From assembly GCF_026015965.1 (NCBI RefSeq), contig NZ_CP110383.1, positions 963,808 through 1,027,807 on the forward strand: a stretch of 64,000 nucleotides of DNA. Reading direction: 5' to 3'. Each line of letters starts with the position of its first letter. Position 1 is the first letter of the stretch. A model generated the notes under the pieces. The model was not told the DNA's origin. It worked only from the letters and a program-made list of their open reading frames with translations, and did not search any database. The DNA is from Selenomonas sputigena (GTDB taxonomy: Bacteria; Bacillota; Negativicutes; Selenomonadales; Selenomonadaceae). The position numbers and the translations under genes are program-made. This document shows, piece after piece, positions 58,317 through 64,000 of this stretch.

Positions 58317-58972
58317 CAAGATGCCTCCCTTTCGCGGCCTTCCCAGCGAAGCGTCGGTGTCTTATCTTTTGCCAGTGCACTCATGTCAATATCCCTGCCT
58401 TCCATGGAAAGCGCATGGAGATCCGTGTTCTCCCATTCGCTCCTCTCCTCATCCGTCAGAGCGTCCGCCTCTTCCTCCGTCAGCGGCAGGCTCGTCAAGC
58501 GCCACGAGCGCAGACTGCCGTTCGTCGCATCAGCGCTGAGAATGAGCCGCTGGCGCTGATCTTGCGGATTCTCGTAGACATAGCAGACGCTGCCGTCAAG
58601 AAACGTGCGCTCCTTCTCGCCGAACGTCGCGCGAATCTTGTACGCAGTCGCGCCGTAACGCACGCCTGCACGCGCCGTATAGTCCTTGCTCTTGACGAGT
58701 ATATCCGCGACCTTGCCCGTATCGGCAGAAATACCGACTTCGTAGCCATCGGGGAATGTATAATAGCGCATGTGGATGTCCCAGACCATGCGATCCTTGT
58801 CAAAATCTGGCTTGCCGAAAGCCACGAGCATCTTCTCCTCCGAGTCGCCGAGCGCTATGCCCTTGACGGTGAAGTCCTCAGGCATCAAAGCGCCCTGCGC
58901 CTCTGCCGCCATCGGCAAGACAAGAAAAAGTCCGAGAAAGAACACCACCCATAAACCATGATAGAACCGCAT
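58316..58972 (-). CDS. Exported protein of unknown function
   Basis: A 218-residue secreted or lipid-free envelope protein. The N-terminus is a good signal peptide (WVVFFLGLFLVLPMAAEAQG, cleavage near AEA-QG). I do not recognise the family with certainty. One segment, GIALGDSEEKMLVAFGKPD (about 35-53), resembles the repeating 'LG-S-x-x-V-x-LGKP' unit of BamE/SmpA-like and stalk domains. A second similar stretch (YGATAYKIRATFGEKE, near 110) suggests two such units. ATG 58972 is chosen because it starts the signal peptide and has a GAGG upstream. It is coupled to yitT and has its own strong promoter. Confidence 0.75.
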   Translation of the reverse strand: MRFYHGLWVVFFLGLFLVLPMAAEAQGALMPEDFTVKGIALGDSEEKMLVAFGKPDFDKDRMVWDIHMRYYTFPDGYEVGISADTGKVADILVKSKDYTARAGVRYGATAYKIRATFGEKERTFLDGSVCYVYENPQDQRQRLILSADATNGSLRSWRLTSLPLTEEEADALTDEERSEWENTDLHALSMEGRDIDMSALAKDKTPTLRWEGREREAS

Positions 58973-59034
58973 TTTTTCACCATCCTCATACTGAATATCG
59001 TATTGCATCAAGATTCGCGAAAGTGCTCCCTTGG

Positions 59035-59063
59035 ATTCTATAACACGAGCGCACAGTTGTCAA
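59035..59063 (-). promoter_or_regulatory. Promoter for the exported-protein/yitT operon
   Basis: On the minus strand a perfect TTGACA (59063-59058), 17-base spacer, TAGAAT (59040-59035), about 60 bases before the ATG at 58972. Between this promoter and lexA, the 59064-59305 stretch is A/T-rich and holds the palindromes listed separately, plus a small ACCCTT/AAGGGT hairpin at 59123-59137; I see no gene in it. Confidence 0.85.
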
Positions 59064-59197
59064 AAGAGGAAATACCTCAAACTGCGACTAATATGATAAG
59101 GTTAGTTGTAAAATGAAATCGGACCCTTAAAAAGGGTAAACAGAAGCACCTGCAGTAGAACGTTTTCAATAAAACAACGCCGAAAGAAGTATCCTGC

Positions 59198-59212
59198 ATG
59201 TTCCATGAACAT
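59198..59212. promoter_or_regulatory. Perfect palindrome upstream of lexA
   Basis: ATGTTC-CAT-GAACAT, a perfect two-fold site with a 3-base spacer, about 95 bases before the lexA start and 40 before its -10 box. The half-site GAACAT is that of the B. subtilis LexA box (GAACATATGTTC core), but the halves here face the other way, so it need not be a LexA site. Confidence 0.4.
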
Positions 59213-59243
59213 TCTACCACATATTGTTTTATAGCATAAATAT

Positions 59244-59260
59244 GACATGTCTGTTATAAT
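59244..59260 (+). promoter_or_regulatory. lexA promoter with palindromic GACATGTC at its upstream edge
   Basis: An extended -10, TG-T-TATAAT (59252-59260), directly preceded by the 8-bp palindrome GACATGTC (59244-59251). No good -35 is visible. The palindrome lies in the spacer where a LexA dimer could block the polymerase. Confidence 0.5.
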
Positions 59261-59305
59261 GGAAGCAACGGATTGATTTTCTTTATTTACATCTAGGTGA
59301 TTGAA

Positions 59306-59920
59306 ATGAAACGACGTCATACTTCGGCAGAGTGGCAGCAAACGATTTTTTCTTATATCAAAGACTTCCTGGCGAAAAAAGGTTATCCGCCATCTGTGCG
59401 TGAAATCGGCGATGCTGTAGGATTGAAATCCAGTTCCACGGTTCATGGTTATCTCGCAAAAATGGAAGAATCGGGGTTAATAAAGCGAGATCCCGCAAAG
59501 CCCAGAGCCATCGACATCCTTGAGGATAAGCCATGGGAGCGAAATGTCTCCGTTCCCCTCGTCGGCGTTGTGACTGCTGGCATCCCGATTTTGGCAGAGG
59601 AAAACATAGAGGATGTATTCTCGTTTCCTCAGGGACTCATCGGCACGCACAGCAAAGTCTTTGTTTTACGCGTGAAAGGACGCAGCATGATCAATGCGGG
59701 GATTCACGACGGCGATTTTGTCTTTGTCAAACAGCAGGAAACAGCAGACAACAATGACATCGTCGTCGCCTTGGTTGATGATGGCAGTGCTACCGTCAAG
59801 CGATTTTTCAAGGAGAAGGACTGCATACGCCTCCAGCCGGAGAATGACGAAATGGAACCATTCTACGAAAAAAATGTCAGGATTCTCGGAAAAGTGATTG
59901 GTACATATCGCCGTTTCTAG
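59306..59920 (+). CDS. lexA: LexA repressor of the SOS response
   Basis: A 204-residue repressor. The N-terminal winged helix (about 1-65) has the segment YPPSVREIGDAVGLKSSSTVHGYLAK in parts; the cleavage site is Ala-Gly in VVTAGIPIL (about 84-92); the latent protease has the serine nucleophile in GRSMINAGIHDGD (about 125-137) and the lysine in GSATVKRFF (about 160-168). ATG 59306 has an AGGTGA site. It stands alone on the plus strand between minus-strand operons and ends in a very strong terminator. Confidence 0.96.
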   Translation: MKRRHTSAEWQQTIFSYIKDFLAKKGYPPSVREIGDAVGLKSSSTVHGYLAKMEESGLIKRDPAKPRAIDILEDKPWERNVSVPLVGVVTAGIPILAEENIEDVFSFPQGLIGTHSKVFVLRVKGRSMINAGIHDGDFVFVKQQETADNNDIVVALVDDGSATVKRFFKEKDCIRLQPENDEMEPFYEKNVRILGKVIGTYRRF

Positions 59921-59957
59921 GGAAACATTGACGATGCAACACGGCTGTATCGTCTCC

Positions 59958-59994
59958 AAACGCCAGCTAGGAAAAATATTCCTAGCTGGCGTTT
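59958..59994. terminator. Two-way terminator between lexA and the PLP-enzyme gene
   Basis: A perfect 16-bp stem, AAACGCCAGCTAGGAA (59958-59973) with 59979-59994, loop of 5 bases, and T-rich flanks on both strands. It serves convergent transcripts. Confidence 0.92.
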
Positions 59995-59997
59995 TCG

Positions 59998-61245
59998 TTA
60001 TTCTGCAGAAAGCTGCCTGATTTCTTCGGCGGCTCCCAGAATGCCGAACATGACTTGCTCAAAGGTCAGACCGCCTTGCAGATAGACATTGTACGGCGGT
60101 CTCAAAGGCCCATCGGCGCTGAATTCGATGGACGCACCTTGCACGAAGGTTCCTGCCGCCATGATGATTTGATCCGTATATCCCGGCATATCCCAGGGCT
60201 CGGGTTTTACGAAGGAATCAACTGGCGAGTACTTTTGGACGCCGCTGCAGAACGCCACGAGTTTTTCCGCTGTGCCAAGTTTGATTGCTTGGATGATGTC
60301 TCCCCTCTCGTCGCTTATTCTCGGATATGTCATATAACCAAGGTTTTCAAAAATACCTGCAGCAAATAACGCGCCTTTGAGTGCCTGAGATACCACATGA
60401 GGAGCAAGAAACAAACCTTGGAAGAACAGACGGTTGTTGACGAGAGATGCCCCCAATTCTGCCCCCATGCCTGGAGCTGTCAGGCGATAGGAAGCAAGCT
60501 CTACGAGATCCTCGCGGCCAACGATATAACCGCCTGTGGGCGCAAGTCCTCCGCCCGGATTCTTGATCAGGGAGCCGGCCATGATGTCGGCGCCTGCTTG
60601 CGTCGGCTCAAGGGATTCCACGAACTCGCCGTAGCAGTTGTCAACGAAGCAAATACAGTCGGGTCTGAGACGATGGACTTGATTGCAAATTTCTCGAATA
60701 TCTTCGATGAGCAATGTAGGGCGTTTGCTGTAGCCGCGTGAGCGCTGGATCAAGACCATCTTGGTTCGTTCATCGAGCACATCGGCAATTCTTTCCACAT
60801 CCACGCGCCCTTCGGTCAAGGGGAGTTCATCGTAAAGGATGCCATACTCTTTCAAGGAGCCTGAACTGGACGCCGTATAGCCGATGACCGTCTGCATGGT
60901 ATCGTAAGGCGTCCCTGTCAGTGATACAAGTTTATCGCCAGGACGCAAAATGCCGAAGAGAACGGTAGCCAGAGCATGCGTACCGGAAACAAACTGCGTG
61001 CGCACCAAAGCGCTTTCTGCGGCAAAGACCTTTGCATAAAGTTCTTCAAGTTTGCTCCTGCCAATATCATCATAGGCATATCCCGATGATGTATTGAAGT
61101 GTATATCGGACACCTTGCATTCGCGCATTGCAGTAAGAACTTTCAAGGTGTTTTCTTCGCTGATTTGCTCGATTCTTCGAAAGGAAGGCGCAAGTTCGTC
61201 CAAGACGCGTTCCTTCAATGTAAGAAGTTCTTTTGAAAACGACAT
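59998..61245 (-). CDS. Methionine gamma-lyase family protein (aluminium-resistance, YnbB type)
   Basis: A 415-residue fold-type I PLP enzyme of the YnbB/aluminium-resistance family related to cystathionine lyases. Family segments: NTSSGYAYDDIGRSKLEELYAK, FVSGTHALATVLFGILRPGD (in parts), CFVDNCYGEFVE with the PLP-contacting Asp, and the PLP lysine in AGSLIKNPGGGLAPTGGYIVG (in parts). The true reaction is unknown; lyase activity on sulfur amino acids is inferred from the family. It follows an unknown gene after 15 bases and shares its transcript. Confidence 0.88.
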   Translation of the reverse strand: MSFSKELLTLKERVLDELAPSFRRIEQISEENTLKVLTAMRECKVSDIHFNTSSGYAYDDIGRSKLEELYAKVFAAESALVRTQFVSGTHALATVLFGILRPGDKLVSLTGTPYDTMQTVIGYTASSSGSLKEYGILYDELPLTEGRVDVERIADVLDERTKMVLIQRSRGYSKRPTLLIEDIREICNQVHRLRPDCICFVDNCYGEFVESLEPTQAGADIMAGSLIKNPGGGLAPTGGYIVGREDLVELASYRLTAPGMGAELGASLVNNRLFFQGLFLAPHVVSQALKGALFAAGIFENLGYMTYPRISDERGDIIQAIKLGTAEKLVAFCSGVQKYSPVDSFVKPEPWDMPGYTDQIIMAAGTFVQGASIEFSADGPLRPPYNVYLQGGLTFEQVMFGILGAAEEIRQLSAE

Positions 61246-61260
61246 GAAAGGGAATTCCTC

Positions 61261-61950
61261 CTATCCTTGTTGTTCCGTTGCCTTTTGTCGAATATCTTGC
61301 AGACGTGCAGCAAGATGATGTTCCAGCTTTGTGGCGAGTCCTGCAAGATCGTGTGAATCAAACAGGTAATTGATTTCAGGAATGCCATGCACCCTTCCCT
61401 CACCGAAAAATTCATCGCGAAAAATATTGTAATAAATGACGAAGTTGCTCGCGATGGAAAAGTCAGAATAATCCAAGATGATATACGAGCCATTTGTGAT
61501 TTTCAGCGGCTTTTCCGGCGCAATGAACAGCTCGAAGCCCTCCAATTCAGTGGGAAGGCTCCTTCCGTATTCCCATTCCATAATTTTTTTCTTGCATACA
61601 ATGCTGCTGATGGTCTTCGGGTCGAATGTAACCAGTTCCACAAGCAGCTTCCTCAAATGCTCATCAAGGCGTTTTTCAAAAGCAGCAATATTCGGAGCGA
61701 TAAACTCGATGCGGCAAAAATTCGTCAGACCAATCTGCACGCTCAGCTTATATTCCTTCGTTTCTTCATGATAATATGCCGAAGCGGCACGATGCATGGC
61801 GTTGTTCTCATAGGAAAACAACGCATATATGTCCTCCTTGACATGCATATCCTTTCGATAAGAAAAACCTTCAAGTATTGGAGGAAGTCGTTTCAGATAT
61901 GCCCAATCACAAACATCCGTTTCGACTTGTTGAATAGTTTCTTCTTTCAA
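61261..61950 (-). CDS. Protein of unknown function
   Basis: A 229-residue soluble protein that I do not recognise. It has no signal peptide or membrane helix, is rich in aromatic and acidic residues, and is mixed alpha/beta by appearance (YIILDYSDFSIASNFVIYY near the middle-to-late part, a basic tail LQDIRQKATEQQG). Best start is TTG 61950 with GGGAG six bases upstream; an in-frame TTG at 61968 lies before that site. It precedes the PLP-enzyme gene in the same direction with 15 bases between, so the two may act together. Confidence 0.7.
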   Translation of the reverse strand: MKEETIQQVETDVCDWAYLKRLPPILEGFSYRKDMHVKEDIYALFSYENNAMHRAASAYYHEETKEYKLSVQIGLTNFCRIEFIAPNIAAFEKRLDEHLRKLLVELVTFDPKTISSIVCKKKIMEWEYGRSLPTELEGFELFIAPEKPLKITNGSYIILDYSDFSIASNFVIYYNIFRDEFFGEGRVHGIPEINYLFDSHDLAGLATKLEHHLAARLQDIRQKATEQQG

Positions 61951-61975
61951 AACAGTCTCCCAGATCAAAATATGT

Positions 61976-62014
61976 GAAGAAGACAGGAGGCGCCGCCGCG
62001 CTCCTGTCTTCTTC
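61976..62014 (-). terminator. Terminator after pyrE
   Basis: A perfect 14-bp stem, GAAGAAGACAGGAG (61976-61989) with 62001-62014, and a GC-rich 11-base loop. On the minus strand it is followed by a loose T-rich stretch (ACATATTTT). Confidence 0.65.
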
Positions 62015-62022
62015 CGTCACAG

Positions 62023-62598
62023 TTATTTTCCAGTCCTGCCGCGCTTCGTCAAAGGCGTCCCCTCTTTACAGAGCGGGCATTCCTCCGGCGCGTACGCTTC
62101 GACATCCATGTGCAGAAGCGCCGTACACGGCACCCCGTCGAATTGCACCTTGCCGTTGCTGCGATCCACAAGCATGGCTACAGCCACGGGAATCCCCCCG
62201 AATTCGCGCACCACATCGATGACTTCTTTGATGGAGCCGCCCGTCGTGACGATGTCTTCTACAATCAGAACACGCTCCCCTTTTTTCAGCGAGAAACCAC
62301 GGCGAAACGTCATTTTTCCATTCTCACGTTCCGTGAAAATGGCTCTCGTGCCAAGCGCTTTTCCTGTTTCGTGTGCCAGGAGAATACCACCCGTCACGGG
62401 TCCTACAACCGTATCAATATTCTGATCTTTGAATTTTTCCGCCATCGCTCTGCACAGAAGTTCCGTATATTTCGGATGCTGCAGTACATTGAACTTCTCC
62501 ACATAATGCGGACTGTGCAGTCCCGAGGTTAGGAGAAAATGCCCATGCATGATGGCATTGGTCTTTGTCAGCAAGTCCTTGACTTCAGCTTCCGTCAT
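62023..62598 (-). CDS. pyrE: Orotate phosphoribosyltransferase
   Basis: A 191-residue enzyme joining orotate and PRPP to give OMP. It has the PRPP motif VLIVEDIVTTGGSIKEV (about 110-126), VVGPVTGGILLAHE, and the C-terminal CPLCKEGTPLTKRG extension seen in the Firmicute branch. It overlaps pyrF by 4 bases (ATGA), so the last two UMP steps are coupled. Confidence 0.95.
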   Translation of the reverse strand: MTEAEVKDLLTKTNAIMHGHFLLTSGLHSPHYVEKFNVLQHPKYTELLCRAMAEKFKDQNIDTVVGPVTGGILLAHETGKALGTRAIFTERENGKMTFRRGFSLKKGERVLIVEDIVTTGGSIKEVIDVVREFGGIPVAVAMLVDRSNGKVQFDGVPCTALLHMDVEAYAPEECPLCKEGTPLTKRGRTGK

Positions 62599-63314
62599 GA
62601 CTTCACGCTCCCCATTTCCTTCAGGATGTTTTCCGCAGCATGTTTGGGATTGAGCGCCGAACGAATCGGACGTCCGACAACGAGGTGCGTGGCGCCGCTG
62701 CTCAGGGCAATTGCCGGCGTCGTGATGCGGCTTTGATCGTTGATGGCTGTGCCTGCGGGACGTACTCCAGGCGTGACAATCAAAAAGTCCTCACCGCATG
62801 CCTGTCGAATGGTTTCCGCTTCCATCGGCGAGGAGACGACGCCATCAAGACCTGCTTCCTGCACGAGTTTTGCCATATGAACCGCCTGATCGTCAAGATC
62901 CATATCCGGCCACATCCTGCTCCAATCCTTCAAGCTGATGCTGCTCAAAATCGTCACGGCAACAAGCTTGGGCCTTTCGATGCCGAGCTTTTCTGCCTCA
63001 TCCTTGACCGCTTCGAGCGCCTTCTCCATCATGACGAGGCCGCCCGTAGCGTGGACGTTGATCATATCGACGCCCAGATGCGTCAAGACGCGCAGAGCAT
63101 TGGCAACCGTATTGGGAATATCATGGAGCTTGAGATCGAGGAACACCTTCTTGCCCTTGTCCTTAAGGTACGCGATCACCTCGTCGCCCATGCTGTAAAA
63201 AAGCTCCATGCCAACCTTGTAGAATCCCACACTGTCGCCCAGAGTTTCGACAAGGTTATGAACCTCATCCATGGAATGAACATCCAAAGCTACAATCAAT
63301 CGTTCATCTGTCAT
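62595..63314 (-). CDS. pyrF: Orotidine-5'-phosphate decarboxylase
   Basis: A 239-residue (beta/alpha)8-barrel enzyme that decarboxylates OMP to UMP. The signature LDLKLHDIPNTVANA (about 59-73) carries the catalytic Lys/Asp set; VTPGVRPAG and LVVGRPI complete the phosphate-binding part. It starts at ATG 63314, about 60 bases after carB, and overlaps pyrE. Confidence 0.96.
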   Translation of the reverse strand: MTDERLIVALDVHSMDEVHNLVETLGDSVGFYKVGMELFYSMGDEVIAYLKDKGKKVFLDLKLHDIPNTVANALRVLTHLGVDMINVHATGGLVMMEKALEAVKDEAEKLGIERPKLVAVTILSSISLKDWSRMWPDMDLDDQAVHMAKLVQEAGLDGVVSSPMEAETIRQACGEDFLIVTPGVRPAGTAINDQSRITTPAIALSSGATHLVVGRPIRSALNPKHAAENILKEMGSVKS

Positions 63315-63373
63315 TTCCTATCCCTCCCACTTTCTCCCATTGTACTATAAAACTTTGCTGCCGACAAGACGAC

Positions 63374-64000
63374 TCACGCGAGGTCGTCGCCGCCGCCGAC
63401 ATAATCTTGCAATGCCAAAGCATAGACAAGACGACGCTGCTGCATGAAGGAGAGCACGCGAAGCACTTCCCACGCCGTATCCAACGAGGTCAGGCAGACG
63501 ATGCCGTGTTCCACCGTCGCACGGCGAATCTTGAAGCCGTCACGCGCAGAACCCTTGCCTTGCGTAAGCGTATTGACAACCATTTGAATCTGACCGGTCT
63601 TGATCATCTGGATGATGTCCGTACTGCGCTCATGCACTTTTCCCACCACATCTGAGTCTATTCCGACGGATTGTATGGCACGCGCCGTTCCTTCCGTCGC
63701 AGCAATCTGGAAGCCCAGCTCGGAGAAAGCCTTCGCCAGTTGCTTCAACTCCTCTTTGTCCTTATCTGCAACAGTGAAGAGGATGCGGCCGTTCTTCGGC
63801 ATGTTCATGCCTGCGCCCGTAATCGCCTTGTAGAGCGCTCGTGCGTAGTGATAGTCGATTCCCATGACCTCGCCCGTAGATTTCATCTCCGGTCCGAGGG
63901 AAATATCGACATCCTGCATTTTGGCAAAGGAAAATACGGGAGCTTTGACGGCAACGTACGGTTTGGGCGGCACAAGACCGGAGAAGTAGCCCATCTTCTC
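63374..64000 (-). CDS. carB: Carbamoyl-phosphate synthase large subunit (C-terminal part)
   Basis: The last 208 or so residues of CarB; the frame is open to the window end, so the gene continues beyond it. The visible part includes the end of the second ATP-grasp region (PVFSFAKMQDVDISLGPEMKSTGEVMG in parts) and the C-terminal MGS-like allosteric domain (about the last 140 residues: GRILFTVADKDKEELKQLAKAFSELGF in parts). It makes carbamoyl phosphate for pyrimidine and arginine synthesis. Gene order carB-pyrF-pyrE is a pyrimidine operon that lacks pyrK and pyrD at their usual place between carB and pyrF. Confidence 0.94.
   Translation of the reverse strand, partial: EKMGYFSGLVPPKPYVAVKAPVFSFAKMQDVDISLGPEMKSTGEVMGIDYHYARALYKAITGAGMNMPKNGRILFTVADKDKEELKQLAKAFSELGFQIAATEGTARAIQSVGIDSDVVGKVHERSTDIIQMIKTGQIQMVVNTLTQGKGSARDGFKIRRATVEHGIVCLTSLDTAWEVLRVLSFMQQRRLVYALALQDYVGGGDDLA

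Noticed and set aside
59102-59446. A 114-codon minus-strand open frame across the lexA promoter
   Set aside because: It covers the lexA start and both palindromes, has no ribosome-binding site and no recognisable product.

Overview
The window looks like chromosomal DNA of an outer-membrane-bearing Firmicute of the class Negativicutes, most likely Selenomonas or a close relative. Two things point there. Gene orders are clostridial/Gram-positive in style (rimP-nusA-ylxR-infB-rbfA-nrnA-truB-ribF, pcrA-ligA, short HisG plus HisZ, YlxR, YitT). At the same time there is an SLH-domain outer-membrane porin ending in a C-terminal aromatic residue, and a periplasmic adaptor. The DNA is moderately GC-rich, and many genes appear to start at TTG or GTG. 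I see no rRNA, tRNA, CRISPR array, prophage or insertion sequence with a transposase.

Layout. 1-2725: end of a peptide/nickel-type ABC importer operon (solute-binding protein cut by the window edge, two ATPases). 2865-5524: a MATE exporter and an SLH porin. 5603-13885: a long histidine operon headed by a TrpR-like regulator (regulator, hisZ, an HD-domain protein, hisG, D, B, H, A, F, IE, then a SagB-type nitroreductase); hisC and a histidinol-phosphatase gene are absent. 13981-30044: CBS-domain pyrophosphatase, pcrA, ligA, alaS, a HlyD-like adaptor, surE, an S-adenosylhomocysteine hydrolase homologue next to an MTA/SAH deaminase, and ftsK/spoIIIE. 30163-35688: an SGNH hydrolase on the minus strand, cobO, ilvD, trmL, murB. 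35723-44204: the rimP-nusA-infB translation operon running through ribF into a TagA/WecG glycosyltransferase. 44300-48112: psd-pssA phospholipid genes, a GT2 glycosyltransferase, queD-queE.

From about 48.1 kb to the end almost everything is on the minus strand: a TtcA-like tRNA thiolase behind a perfect 14-bp inverted repeat, a universal stress protein, a cell-envelope set (csaB, DUF5693 membrane protein, DUF2993 exported protein) downstream of prfB and secA, yitT and an exported protein of unknown function, then plus-strand lexA, a methionine-gamma-lyase-family PLP enzyme with an unknown partner, and pyrE-pyrF-carB (carB cut by the window end).

Most of the window is housekeeping. The items most worth a second look are: the neighbouring SAH hydrolase homologue and SAH deaminase, which could form an S-inosylhomocysteine route for methyl-cycle recycling; the programmed +1 frameshift in prfB with unusual spacing; two copies of a small MITE-like repeat, one inside the his operon; the TrpR-like regulator heading the his operon; the perfect inverted repeat overlapping a candidate promoter of the ttcA-like gene; the two-hairpin rimP leader; palindromes upstream of lexA; and the csaB/DUF5693/DUF2993 envelope cluster. 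All start codons and regulatory sites were read by eye; no alignment or database search was possible.
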